Shown piece after piece: positions 52,720 through 64,000 of a DNA stretch of 64,000 nucleotides. Each line of letters starts with the position of its first letter. Positions within the stretch are counted from its first letter, which is position 1. Under the pieces are notes generated by a model. It ran no database searches and had not been told where the DNA came from. It saw only the letters and a program-made list of their open reading frames with translations. Both the position numbers and the translations under genes were made by a program. The stretch is from Zygnema cylindricum (Eukaryota; Streptophyta; Zygnematophyceae; Zygnematales; Zygnemataceae): contig JBBHKE010003067.1 in NCBI GenBank assembly GCA_037447655.1, positions 86,159 through 150,158 of the forward strand. The letters are read 5' to 3'.

Positions 52720-53734
52720 TGGACCACAGAATACATGAAGCCTCTAGATAGTATTTAACTAACCCACTTCAAGCCGCAACTACTTTTGTCCAAGAAGGCA
52801 AAATGACAATTTGATTGCACCTATATGTAACCTGGACTCCCTTGAGTCCATAGCAAAAAGAATCACTGAAAACGGCCAACCAGCCGATAAGTTATGAGGC
52901 AGTAAAAATGCCAATTTATACAAACTCTCAAAGGGAGAGGTGACTACCTACCAAATTTTTCTAAGTCCTGATTCTAATAACTTCTATCTACTGAAGTATG
53001 TACCAATCAGATTACTGTATCGTACCAAAGAGTACTACTGCTTGTGTACCTTTTGTACGGCCTATGTATGACAAGGCTATTAAGCGGACGCGTGTCTGCT
53101 TTTCACTCGTCCGTACATTCCTCGGAATTCCCATGACCGAATGTCGTCTCTCCACATGGCTCGAGGTCATGCCACGTCACAAAACGCCAAAGTGACCACT
53201 CGAGGATTTTGGCGATGATGTGCGCCGTTGGATTTGCAGCGAGACACAATCTTAGCCGTTAAAAATACTTGCCCGACATTTGTTTCATTGTCGAAACAAA
53301 ATGCGTGGTATTCGTTTTGAAATAGAATCGTACTTCGTACTTTCATAAAACTGTCTCTATGCATGCTGTATACAGTTTTAGTTAAATGGATTTGTTCCTC
53401 CCTAAAAATATATATATATCTATCTTATAATATATCATTTAGCATTGGTCCTAGTCTAATAGGATAAAGCTGACCGCTATTGGCCAACTTGATGAACTGC
53501 AGGTACCGAGATCAAATCCCGGGTCCGTCAAGTATATTTTTAGTAACCTACTAAAATTAACTGCCTGTTGAACGAAAGCAGCCTTGGATCAACCCATCTC
53601 TCTATCCTTCAGTGACTACAACAAGTATGGGGGCTAGAGAGAGGAGGTGGAGGCAGCTCGCCCGTCCTTTTCTTTTCTTTTATACTAACATATTTAAACC
53701 TAGAAAATACTCTAAAAATCTATTAATTTCAACA
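52700..53734 (-). repeat. Copia-C LTR 4 (right edge of the array)
   Basis: 1035 bp, more diverged than LTRs 1-3. Its right neighbour is Ty3 sequence, not copia, so it is the outer 5' LTR of the array. A tRNA-like block with AGATCAAATCCCGGGTCCGTC lies at about 53440-53530. Confidence 0.9.
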
Positions 53735-55043
53735 CGACCTTGGTTTCTTTTCCCCACAGCCACGCATTTCGTAAAGGAGCAGCTAGAATGATCTTCGATA
53801 GTGAAGCAGGAATCTGGACCACACCAACGATTGCATAACAGGAACATGCCATGAGATTCCATCTGGACATCACAGCCGCATTAGGTATTTCAGAGCTCCA
53901 TAGGTGCAGCTTAATAGGGCAGAGTATGGACTTGAATAGAGTCACATGGGTTTTCAAGCAAGCTCTTGCCTTTTCAGTCTCCGGTCGCTATAGTCTCGGG
54001 ATAGTTACCTTCAAGCTCCACAATTGTTGGCAATGCAAGCGACTTTGTAGCTTGAGGGGGGGAGAGAAAGGAGAAAAATTCACATTCCAGTCCCGAGGGT
54101 TTATCTAGTGGGGGGGGGGGGCGGCAGCTCAGAAGGGAACAACTTAGCGGAAGTTGTCAGCCGTAGTGTCTTAGCCGGAGGGGTAAAAGTAGACCCACAG
54201 GTAGGATCGAAATTCAACATCACTCGTTGGGCCAGACCACCGGAAGCATGGGCGGTTGTTGAGCTCGGAAAAATAGATTAGACTTTTAGGGAACAGTTGG
54301 ATCCTTTGTAGAAGGCCCAGCTATGATAACTATTGGCAAGAAACATGTAGGTGTTCTCTTAGTCAAAAATCGATGTCGGCTTTTAAAAAAAAACTCCTTT
54401 CCGAATTGATTTGATCGACGAGACGGCAACTGTATAGCAAAAGCAGTATCCTCTCAACTTTAAGGAAAAGGAGTTTATCACAGCCAAAGTGTGAACTTTG
54501 GGGGAAGTTGGATTGGTTAGGAGAGTACCGGACTCCATGGGTTGGCTTCTGTGATAGTTCTCCCTCCCAGTAAGGATGCGTCCAGAAAACCTGTAGATTT
54601 TCAGATATGTGGGGATTGTCGAATGCTAGACAATGCTACCATTTCCAACCGGTATTCGATGCCAACCCCAGAAGAGATTTTCGACTCTCTTGTTGGGGCC
54701 ACCATCTACACCACCCTAGACATGAAGAATGGGTTTCACCAAATTGCTATAGAACCGAAGCACTGGGAGAGAATGACATTTTGGGCGGGCTCCTGGTTAT
54801 ATGAGTGGATTTACCTACCATTCCGGCTGAAAAATGTACCGGCCAAATTCTAACAAGCGATGGACGACGCTATGCGAGCAATTGATTGGGCTTGGTAACT
54901 ACATTGATGATGTCATCATCTTCTCGAATACCTTTGAGAAACACTTGGAGCATGTTCAAATTGTCATCCGGGCCCTCGAAGCAACGGGTTTGAAATGTCA
55001 CTCGGGCAAAGGTATTTTTGGTGTGTAGAAAATTATTTACCTT
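53735..55043 (+). pseudogene. Ty3/gypsy RT fragment, plus strand
   Basis: Homologous to 16640-17214 plus 21533-22703 of the minus-strand Ty3. RT reads VDFQICGDCRMLDNATI, EEIFDSLVGATIYTTLDMKNGFHQIAIEPKHWERMTF, then after a stop YIDDVIIFSNTFEKHLEH (active site intact, 54900-54911). The 5' part (53735-54540) is broken spacer. It is truncated on the left by LTR 4 and on the right by a dispersed repeat after KIIYL. Confidence 0.87.
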
Positions 55044-55345
55044 GAAAAAATTGGGATCACAGGGTGATTACCAAAACCCACCCCCTTTCTCCGGCCAAAT
55101 GGGGAAAGGTAGGGGGAGGGGGTACCCTTTTCACCTTCCCATGCATTCATTTCCATTTTATGTTCGATTATTTCCTATGCTTTGCATGCATGTCTATGTG
55201 AGAAATGGGGGCCAAAAATGGGCATTATCACCATCACGAAAAGCATCCGCATTTGGGGTTATTTGCAGGGCTCTGGTGCAGACTATTTTTGTTGGGGGGC
55301 CTTATTCTTATGTTTCCCAAGCACGCTCGACAACCAAAAAACCAA
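55044..55345 (+). repeat. Dispersed repeat, copy 3 (diverged, inverted)
   Basis: Its reverse complement matches 12849-13110 and 14308-14570: a GCACGCTCGACAACC end, a TGCATGCATGT core and a GGGGGAGGGGG block. It has the same orientation relative to Ty3 sense as the other copies. Confidence 0.65.
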
Positions 55346-56307
55346 AAAAAAAGAAAATTTTGTATAATCCATACAATCCAACATTATTGTACTTTGTACT
55401 CTTTGGTATCGTGGAAGTACGTGACATCATGATTACCATCGCAAATTTGACATGGTAGTAACACTATTCATTTCGCAAATCCTAGGGAATGCGAAAAATC
55501 GTAATTATTGGCTTATTCATACGTCGTACATTAATTAATTTTGTATTTTTTAGGTTATGGGCGGGCACGGTTAGTCGGGAGAAATCGAGTTTTGGTTAAC
55601 TTTTATTTTCGTAAACGCCAGTCGGTTAACAGTTAACAATTTGTGAGCGTGACATAACCCGGTCAGGCGGTTACTCACATTTTGAAAAAAAAAACGGTCG
55701 GTTTTGGTTATGTAGAATTTTGACTTTTGCGACCTCTTCCCTTCGTACAGTCATACACTTTTAACGTCAGTACAGTCTGTACTCTACAAATGTACATTTC
55801 AAGGTTTCGATAATGCCATACACCTCGTACATCTAAAATACCTTAATTTTAGAAATTATATCTGTTGAGTATCGCAATATTGAGTATTATCGCCATCACC
55901 GATACATACCAAGCCTTATGCTTCTCAATGTTACAATATACCGAAAGCAGTATGCATTTGATTACGATACTGTAATAGTACAGTACAGCGTGAATCGCTA
56001 TTAGCGTTAATGCTATTTTCGTTGCGTAAAACAACTTTCTCCGTACACACGTGTCAGATTGTGGATCTGACGGTTGCGATTGAAAAGTAAGATTCTTAGC
56101 TTTCGATTGGCTGTCTGAAATTGAATATCAGACAAGTGTGTATGAGAAAAAGATGCTTTAAAGGTCATCCCCATGTGTTAAAGTATCTACTTTTCTCTGT
56201 CTTTTTGCCCTAAAATTCAGGGAACTTTGACAAAATCTTTAGCTGTACGATAAAATCATGTTTACCAAAGTACAGTGAACGTCAATTTATACTTTGGATG
56301 TACGGTG
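55346..56307. other. AT-rich stretch, nothing recognised
   Basis: No ORF, LTR or repeat could be assigned. It is the left flank of Copia-D and was contiguous with 62645 onward before that insertion. CGTGAATCGCTATTAG at 55989-56004 recurs at 63486-63501 in the inverted repeat. Confidence 0.5.
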
Positions 56308-56312
56308 TGTTT

Positions 56313-57289
56313 TGCAATTCTATGTCCCCCATTTGGACTAAAAATTGAGTAAGCCTCTAAATAGTTTTCAACTAACCCACTTTCAACTAGAGCAACGCCA
56401 CCCAAGCAAGCAAATAGATAATTTGACTGCAGCCCTGTGCTGTTTGGACTCCCCGAGTCCACAGAAAGAAAAATCATTGAAAACGCCCAACCAGGCGATT
56501 AGTTATTGAGTGGCCAAGATGCCAATATTTTTACAAGCTTATTGGGAGAGAGGCGGCTACCTCCTCAATCTACTAAGTCCTAAACCCTCTCATTACTCCT
56601 ATCTACTGAGGTACGGAACCAATCAGAAGACTGTACAATACAGAAAGGTACTACGGCCCATGTACTTTCTCTACGGCCTGTGTAGGACAAGGCCATGGAG
56701 TGGAGGCCTGTCTGCTCTCCGGGATTTTCTCTTCTCAATGACATCGTGCCACTTGTCGCCAAGTCATGTCATGACCAAAAACCGCCAAGGCAGCCATTAC
56801 GAGATCTCGGAGATGGTGTGGGCCGTCGGTTCAAAACCGACTTTAAATGACAGCCGTTCAAAAACAAATGTCCTGTTCATTTGTTTCGTGCGAACTAAAA
56901 CTCGACCTAGTTTCTATGTATTCTATTTGTAATTCCGTTAATCGGATAATTTGCCTATCTATTGTTTAAATAGCTATCAAACCCCATGTATCCTAACGGA
57001 CTACTACGACAGACTGGTAAGGGTTGACGGCTACGCCTCGCCCTACCGGTCGAAGGTTCGAGTCCTGCCGGACTCAACATTTTTGGTTGAGAGTGACTTA
57101 GGTCAATCTTAAGCCCTGCCTATGGAGCTAAGGCAGCCATGGCTCCACCGCCCTCTCTCTCCTTCAGTGACTACAACAAGTATGGGGGCTAGAGAGAGAA
57201 GGTGGAGGCAGGCCGCATGTGCTTTTCTTTTCATTTTTATTTTAATTAAGACCTAGAAAATACCTCCTCTAAATCTAGTGATTTCAACA
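56313..57289 (-). repeat. Copia-D 3' LTR
   Basis: 977 bp. It holds the tRNA-like block on the plus strand with GGTTCGAGTCC at 57055-57065. The PPT on the minus side is AATAAGGGGAG, at 57290-57300. Confidence 0.92.
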
Positions 57290-58880
57290 CTCCCCTTATT
57301 TTCTAGTCTAATTTTAGTTTCTCTTTTAATCCACACTTTTCTCTACAATACTTAGCTTGGGAGATGGCACAGGCTTTGTCATCATATTAGCCACCATTTC
57401 CCCATCACTCATATACACCAAATTCACAATTTTATTTTCTACCTTTTCTCTCACAAAACTCAATCTTATGTCAATAAGTTTAGCTTTGAAATGATGTTTT
57501 GGATTGGCTGCAATTGCAATTGCAACCTGATTATCACAAAACACTTCATGCACTCCCTTCTTCATGTACCCCAATTCTTGCAACAAAGACTTCACCCACA
57601 TCAACTCTTTCATAGCAGAACAAGAGGCCATGTACTCAGCCTCCATAGTGGACTCGGCAACAACCTTTTGTTGCTTGCTGCTCCAACAACAAGCACCTTC
57701 TCCCACATATAATACATACCCAGAAGTGGATCTTCTCATAGGTGCATCCCCATAATTGGCAGCACTCCAAGTAGTGATGTCAGTGTGCTCCCCTCCCAAA
57801 TGCAACCATAGATCCCTAGTTCCCACCAGGCATCTCATTACTCTCTCGGCTGCCTCCCAGTCTCTCTTTCTGGGATTATTAAGACTCCTACTGAGGACTC
57901 TAACAGGTGGAGCTATGTCAGGTCTGGAACAATTCATAAAGTAAATCAAACTTCCTACAACCTGTCTGTAAGGAATAGACTTCATAAACTGCCTCTCTTC
58001 TGGACCCATTTGATCATCTAGCATTATCACTCTTCCTTCTACACTCCCATCACTTACTTTCTTCAAGTCCATGGGAGTGGTACAATTGTTAGCATTCTCC
58101 ATCTGAAATTTCTCCAGCATATTACCTATAGCCTATTTCTGAGTAAGTCTGATTAGCCTCTTCCCCCTATCCCTATCCATTTGAATTCCCAAAATATATT
58201 TAGCCTCCCTTAAATCCTTCATGTCAAATCTACTTCTAAGATCTTTCTTTAGCCTATATATCTTTTCCATAGACTTACTCAATACCAGCAAATCATATAC
58301 ATAAATCGCAATAAAAATCACACCATTCTCACCCAAACATATAAATAGAATGGTTAGAAAATATTCTGAATATACCCCTGACTGGTAAGAAACTCATCTA
58401 GTTTCTTATTCCATTGTCTGGGGGCGTGCTTCAGTCCATATAAGGACTTTATCAGTCTGCAGACTTTGCTTTCCTCTCCTTCCTCTACAAAACCTTCTGG
58501 TTACCGCATGAAGATTTCCTCCTCCAGTTCACCGTTGAGGAAGGCGGTCTTAATATCCATCTGATGGATCTCCATGTCTTCCGCTGCTGCTAAACTAAGG
58601 AGGATCTTTACAGATGGGAATTGAACTACCGGAGCAAAGGTCTCTCATAATCTATCCCTTTTTTTTGGTGAACCCCTTTGCCACCAACCGAGCCTTATAT
58701 CTCTTAATGGTATTACCTGGGTTCAGTTTCAATTTAAATACCCATTTACAACCAATAGGTTTTCTATTTGGTGGACAGCCCACCAGCTCCCAAGAATTTG
58801 CCTCCATGATTGAGGCCATCTCATCATTTATGGCTCTGACCCATCTCTCTTTCTCCGGATTGTGCATTGCCTGCGAGTAT
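57290..58880 (-). pseudogene. Copia-D RT-RNase H
   Basis: 57326-58120 stays open for 264 codons: KFQMENANNC, MNCSRPDIAPP, DITTWSAANYGD (the first catalytic Asp of RNase H changed to Ala), STMEAEYMAS, EVFCDNQVAIAI. RT upstream is broken: YVYDLLVLSK replaces YVDDLL in 58133-58336, and [22 protein letters not shown] lies in 58652-58867. Both enzymes are probably dead. Confidence 0.9.
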
Positions 58881-58899
58881 GACTGAGGCTCATCTGGGT

Positions 58900-60170
58900 G
58901 AGAAAACTTTGTTACCTTCTGAGCAGCCTGTTTTTTTTAAAGCCTTTTGCTGCTCCTCTGTCCTCTCTCAAAGTGCGAAGCTGGAATGGAGGGAAGTCTT
59001 GTATTCCTCCGCACTGTTTCATCAGCTCCCCTATCCATAAAAAACGGTTATGACTCTTCCTCTCTCTCCTCAAAGTGTGTAGGAATATGAGGAGATTCCG
59101 ATATATCTCCCCCATCTTTTATCTCCCCTGGATTTGCAATCATGTTTTCACTAGTGTCCCTTCTGGGAAGATCTAAGTCCTCCTCATTCTCGGACTCAAA
59201 CCTGATTCTGATTTTCTTAGTGTATTTGAAGGGATCAAAAGACTTCCTTTCATTCATGACAGCTAGATGCTTTACCAGAATGATATCTTGTTTAGCTAAG
59301 TCATAGACTCTATATCCCTTGACATCCTCGTCATATCCCACAAAATATCACAGTTTCCCTTTAGCATCTAGTTTCCAGTTTTTCTTATCTATGTCAAGAT
59401 TGTAGACTTGACTACCGAATACTTTCAAGTGAGAGATATTCGGTTTTCTTCCAACCCATCTCTCATAAGGGGTCATCCCTTTAACAACTTTAGTGAGGAC
59501 TCTATTCTTAATGTAGTTAGCACAGTTCCTGACTTCTGCCCAAAATCTTCTTCCTATTTTGTTATCTGCCAACATATTGCATACACTATCTCCTAAAGTA
59601 CGGTTTAACCTCTCACCTACCCCATTCTGTTCTGGATTATTTGGTACAGTTTTCTAATCCTGAACTCCCTCATCTCTCAAATAATCCTCAAACTGGTTAG
59701 AGGTGTTTTCTCCCCCATTATCACTCATTATTCTCTTAATGGGAGTTCCGTGCAACTTCTCACTCCATGATTTGTATTCTTTAGAGTATTTTGGTGTTTC
59801 AGACTTTGTTTTTAAGAAATAGACTCTGGAATATCTGGACCAATCATCAGTAATTCTCCGCATATACCTCTTCCCCCCAACCAAAGGTACTCTTGCTGGT
59901 CCCCAGATATCTGTGTGGACCAGATCTAGTACTTTCTCACCTCTATATGTGGCAGTATTGGGAAAGGGAAGTCTCTAAGCCTTACCTTGGGCACAGCCAC
60001 TATAGTCATCCATCATTTCATTCTCCCCAAACTGAATGCCTTCTACTACACCCAGATTCTTCATTTTCCTCAGTCTATCAAAATGCACATGTCCCTAACG
60101 TTTATGCCAGATCATCAAGTTCGGGACACCACCATAGTAAGCACTTTTCTTTTCATTACTTAGGTTAAGC
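58900..60170 (-). pseudogene. Copia-D integrase and linker
   Basis: Pieces on the minus strand: 60095-60170 (IWHKR), a broken core with VGGKRYMRRITDDWSRYSRVYF and IMSDNGGENTS (59654-59884; catalytic E position reads N after GGE), LADNKIGRRFWAEVRNCANYI (59348-59575), then GYRVYDLAKQDIILVKH and the acidic linker (59048-59341). Confidence 0.88.
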
Positions 60171-61641
60171 CTAAACATTCCTTGAATACCCTTATCTTCT
60201 GTGAAGTAAACTTCATCTCCATACTTAGCTGTGAAGACTCCTTTTCTAGTGAAGGTATCAAAATCCTTGTCATCTAATACAGAAGAAGACACAAGGTTCT
60301 TACTCAGCTGAGGAATGTAGAGCACATCTGAAAAGGTGAGAATAGAAGTCTTACCCTCCACTAAGACTTTCAGATCTACCGAGCCCACTAGATCTGTGGT
60401 AATTACTCTCCTATCCGTATTCTCTATTTCCACATTAGGGACCTTTCTTAGCTTAGTGAAGAGGTGCCTGTCACGACACATATGCATGGATGCTCCTGTG
60501 TCGATGATCCATCCCTCATCTGGAGTTTCCCGAATGGCTCCAAGGGCACACTTCTGTTTGTGAGGGATCTCCTTCTCCTCTAGATTCTCGTCAAGAAGAA
60601 GCTCCCCATCTTCCTCCTCGGACGATTTGTCCTCCTCGGTCTCTCCTTTCACTCGTGTGACCACAAGTGCTTTTTTCTTCCCTCCAGGAGAACCCCCTCC
60701 AGGATTTTCTTAAAGCCTTAGCTCCGATAGCTTGATGCAATCAGCTATGAAGTGCCCTGGCTTTTTGCAGAAATGGCAAAGGCCCTTTGGTGTCCTCGGT
60801 TCTCCAGATTGGTTTTTTTCCCCTTAGAAGCTGTTGTACGGCTTTTTTCAGATCCTTCCTCCATCGGTCCGTTCTGGCAGTTAGAGCTTGAATGCTCTTT
60901 CCTCCTCTCCGGATCTCAATGGTGTTCTCTTGCAAAAGTATCATCCGCACCACGGTGTTCCACTTCCAAGCACTATCATCCATTTCTTGCACTCGGTACA
61001 CTATATTTTCATACTACTCCGGCAACTTCATGATGAGAGTGTTAACTTTTATCTTCATAGTGTTTGTCCATCTGACACTTTCCATCTCCATGTACAGACA
61101 AGAGAGATCGCTGCAATAGTCTAACATCTTTCCTCCTTTGAAAGTGTAACTCGTCAGCCTTTGCTCAACCAGCTGGAGCTCTTGAATGGTGCCATCTCTA
61201 TAAATCTCCACTAAGGTCATCCACAACTCCTCGGCCTTGAAGATGTGAAGGTGAGAGGTCGCTAATGCTTGAGTGAGGTGCCTCAGAATGAAGTGTTTGG
61301 CATTCATGTTGGTGTACTCCCACATCCGAATGTCGTTTTCCTCGGTCTTCACGGCCACCGCGCTGGGTGCCATGGCAATAGGAGTGAGAGGTGTCTCCTT
61401 TCCTTTCCCCTTTTCGGACACACTGCTGTCCCCATCATCTATCTCCTCCGGTGGAGCAGATCATGCTGCAGAAAACCTCACTCCTCTGAACCCTGGTGGA
61501 GTTCCGTGAGACGGACATTTCACTTGTCCACTTACAATACCCCCGTATCATTTCTCACACAATGCCCTTGTCATCATAACTTCCCAATTAATGAACCTAG
61601 ATCCGTTGAATGTGGGCACCCCAGAGGGTGGGCCCATAACT
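60095..61641 (-). pseudogene. gag: Copia-D protease and Gag
   Basis: 60095-60664 is open for 189 codons: acidic linker EEDKSSEEEDGELLLDE, protease WIIDTGASMHMC (D-T-G-A intact), LSKNLVSSSVLDD. Gag pieces: 60741-61001 and 61014-61421 (SYTFKGGKMLDYCSDLSCLYMEMES). TGA occurs at codon 38 (61548-61550). The LTR-encoded start is ATA, so Gag would not initiate normally. Confidence 0.87.
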
Positions 61642-62639
61642 TGCAATTATGTGTCCCCTATTTGGACCAAAAATTGTGGAAGCCTCTAGGTAGTTTTCAA
61701 CTAACCCACTTTCAACTAGAGCAACTGCCACCCAAGCAGGCAAATAGATAATCTGACTGCACCCCTGTGCACTGTGGACTCCCCTGAGTCCACAGCAAGA
61801 AGAATCATTGAAAACGCCCAACCAGGCGAATAGTTATTGAGTGGCCAAGATGCCAATATTTTTACAAGCTTATTAGGAGAGAGGCGGCTACCTCCTAAAT
61901 CTACTAAGTCCTAAACTCTCTCACAACTCCTATCTACTGAGGTACGGAACAATCAGAAGACTGTACAGTACAGAAAGATACTACGGCCGATGTACTTTCT
62001 CTACGGCTTGTGTAGGACAAGGCTATGGAGTGGAGGCCTGTCTCTTTCGGACATGTCCTCATGCTCTCTGGGATTTCCTCTTCTCAATGACATCGTGCCA
62101 CGTGTCGCCAGATCATGTCACGACCGAAAACCGCCAAGGCGGCCATTACAGGATCTCGGCGATGGTGTGGGCCGTCGGATCAAAACCGACTTTAAACGAC
62201 AGCCGTTCAAAAACAAATGTCGTGTTTATTTGTTTCGTGCGAACTTAAACTCCAACTAGTTTCTATGTATTCTATTTGTAATTCCGTTAATCGGATTAGT
62301 CGCCACTATATTGTTTAAATAGCTATCAAACCCCATGTATCCTAACGGACTACTACGACGGACTGGTAAGGGTTGACGGCTACGCCTCGCCCTACCGGTC
62401 GAAGGTTCGAGTCTTGCTGGACTCAACCTTTTTGGTTGAGAGTGACTTAGGTCACTCTTAAGCCCTGCCTATGGAGCTAAGGCAGCCATGGCTCCACCGC
62501 CCTCTCTCTCCTTCGGTGACTACAACAATTATGGGGGTTAGAGAGAGAAGGTGGAGGCAGGCTGCATGTGCTTTCCTTTTCCTTTTTTATTTTAATTAAG
62601 ACCTAGAAAATACCTCCCCTAAATCTAGTGATTTCAACA
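61642..62639 (-). repeat. Copia-D 5' LTR
   Basis: 998 bp. The B-box-like GGTTCGAGTCT is at 62404-62414 (plus strand). The end nearest the internal region has the ATG-to-ATA change. Confidence 0.92.
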
Positions 62640-62644
62640 TGTTT

Positions 62645-62937
62645 GTCGTCATGTGAACGCATTTTGGCGTTTTCCCATTTTTGACCACTGGGCAAGAGAA
62701 TTCAGTCCAGAAAAAAACTTCATCCAAAATCACCTTGAGGGGGTGATTTTAGTTAAAGTACCGCCCAAAGAGCGAATGAAAAACGATCCACGCACGCGCC
62801 ACAAGGGAGCGATTTTTTTTGGAATGGGTGAGTCCTAGCTATTTTTCTTCGTAGTTGTCACGCGCATGTTCGAAAAAAAATTGCAGGGGTCTCGGACCTC
62901 TACTTTGATTCATGGGTCCTTTCGATGATTTTTCGCC
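62645..62937. other. Flank between Copia-D and the inverted repeat, nothing recognised
   Basis: No motif or ORF beyond 61 codons (62653-62838), judged to be chance. It may be the outer end of the inverted-repeat element, whose right counterpart lies beyond the window. Confidence 0.4.
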
Positions 62938-64000
62938 GTCATCGCTTCTCCCCTCTCTCTCACACATGCTTTTATATACACTTTTTAGAACGAGACACGA
63001 AAATATTGATAAAAAATGAAAGATCTTTGAAAAATATTTGTTTTGACAATTTTTTAGTTTTTTTTTAGTGGCAAATCGAATGAGAAAAGTAGGAAAAACG
63101 AAATCGGGAAACCATGGCGTAAAGTTCTTGAATTAGTGATGTCGACGTTGTCACAAGTGAGTGTGACGTCATAATGTCACCAAACCGTAAACATCTACAA
63201 TTTCACAAAAATCTAGATGTCTACCACTGTCGCTGTTTTTGTTGGCGTCACTAGTCGTTGGAAGTTTAGTTGTTGGCTTCAATCGTCACAAGTCGTACCT
63301 ACGCCTACAATTGCCACATGTCAAAGTTCTGATTTCACTTTCGCACATTGGGAGTTTGGGACGCTCCTCAAAGTAGTACCCTATCTTCACTACTGTCCAA
63401 AATACTTTATCAAAGTACCGATTACATGAGGACGTACCTTTAGTGGCGAAAAATTGTTAACCTAATAGTGATAGACAGTGTACACCGTGAATCGCTATTA
63501 GGGTACGTCCCCATGTAATCGATATTTTGATAAAGTATTTTGGACTAATGTGAAGATTCGCCGTATGACTTTGAAGAGCGTCCCAATGTGCAAAAATGAA
63601 ATTGGAACTTTGACATGTGACGGTTGTAGACGTAGGTACATCTTGTGACGATTGAAGGCGAATACGAAACTTCCGACGATTAGTGACGCCAACAAAAACA
63701 GCGACAGTTGTAGACGTCTAGATTTTTGTGAAGTTGCAAATGATTAGGGTTTGGTGACATTGTGACGTCACGCTCACTTGTGACAACATCGACGTCACGG
63801 ATTCAAGAACTTGCCGCCATGGTTTCCCGATTTTGCTTTTTCTACTTTTCTCACTCGATTTGCCATTAAATAAAAACCTAAACAATTTCAAAAAAATAAA
63901 GTTTTTAAAGATCTTTCATTTTATACCAATATTGTCGTGTCTCATTTTAAAAAGTGTGAGATACAAGCGTTAGTGTGAGAGGGAGAGAGGAGAGGCGACG
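62938..64000. repeat. Large inverted repeat (foldback-like), right arm continues past the window
   Basis: 62938-63450 and 63491-64000 are reverse complements with roughly 85-90% match by eye. Examples are CACAAGTGAGTGTGACGTCA pairing with its complement near 63760-63785, and CTGTTTTTGTTGGCGTCACT pairing near 63680-63700. The loop is about 40 nt. No transposase ORF is visible. A long hairpin of at least 500-bp arms could be a foldback or MITE-like element or a source of small RNAs. Confidence 0.87.

Larger units (their letters stand above)
35013..53734 (-). mobile_element. Copia-C tandem array: three internal regions sharing four LTRs
   Basis: LTRs at 35013-36059, 41444-42491, 46831-47878 and 52700-53734 alternate with internal regions at 36060-41443 (C1), 42492-46830 (C2) and 47879-52699 (C3), all minus strand. 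Neighbouring elements share one LTR, with PBS on one side and PPT on the other. No target duplication separates them. This is the product expected from unequal recombination between LTRs. The left side carries a further gag start (34954-35012). Confidence 0.92.
56313..62639 (-). mobile_element. Copia-D: complete but decayed Ty1/copia element
   Basis: LTRs at 56313-57289 (977 bp) and 61642-62639 (998 bp), minus orientation, TGTTGAAATC...AATTGCA. The target duplication TGTTT lies at 56308-56312 and 62640-62644. The internal region of 4.35 kb has gag, protease, integrase, RT and RNase H in order, each broken by stops or frameshifts. The 5' LTR copy has lost the Gag start (ATA for ATG). Related to Copia-C by LTR layout and protein. 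Confidence 0.94.

Noticed and set aside
54110-54121. Run of 12 G residues
   Set aside because: A simple homopolymer in decayed Ty3 sequence; possibly a sequencing length error, with no wider structure seen.
56580-56932. ORFs in both strands within the Copia-D 3' LTR, with a similar plus-strand pair near 61990-62259
   Set aside because: They recur because the LTRs are repeats; no protein motif and not conserved in Copia-C.
1-64000. CRISPR arrays, bacterial operons, rRNA
   Set aside because: No spaced short palindromic repeats, no ribosome-binding-site-led gene clusters and no rRNA-like sequence were seen. The content is eukaryotic transposons.

Overview
This window looks like a transposon-rich nuclear intergenic region of a large eukaryotic genome. 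Ty1/copia proteins of the plant type and an initiator-tRNA-Met primer site suggest a streptophyte (land plant or charophyte alga), but no host gene fixes the species. I see no rRNA, functional tRNA, CRISPR array or complete host gene. The only host-gene candidate is the 3' end of a spliced minus-strand gene in the first 1.2 kb.

Layout. 1-2990: AT-rich DNA with possible minus-strand exons, then a degenerate 20-bp minisatellite. 2990-9363: an old copia LTR split by a young, nearly intact copia element (Copia-A, 3213-8981). 9364-12848: decayed copia and Ty3 gag/protease fragments, one piece inverted. 13111-34144: a large minus-strand Ty3/gypsy element, inactivated and split inside its reverse transcriptase by two copies of a non-autonomous copia family (Copia-B, 17220-21527 and 22709-27109). 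34145-34833: an LTR related to Copia-A. 35013-53734: a minus-strand head-to-tail array of three copia internal regions sharing four LTRs (Copia-C), with a solo LTR inside the third. 53735-55340: a plus-strand Ty3 fragment. 56313-62639: a structurally complete but decayed copia element (Copia-D). 62938-64000: a large inverted repeat running off the window.

Shared design. All copia families place the Gag start codon inside the last 20-56 nt of the LTR. The primer-binding site follows directly and is read as Gag codons. It matches the complement of the anticodon arm of initiator tRNA-Met, implying half-tRNA priming as in Drosophila copia. LTRs of families B, C and D also carry a tRNA-like segment in antisense and a GTAC-rich hairpin; B and C have a TATA box downstream.

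Most unusual system: Copia-B. It keeps one uninterrupted 678-codon ORF (Gag plus zinc knuckle) fused in frame to remnants of the RT tail and RNase H, with protease, integrase and the RT core deleted. Two independently inserted copies share this architecture, so it is a mobile Gag-only lineage that presumably borrows Pol from C/D-type relatives. All identities and alignments were judged by eye.
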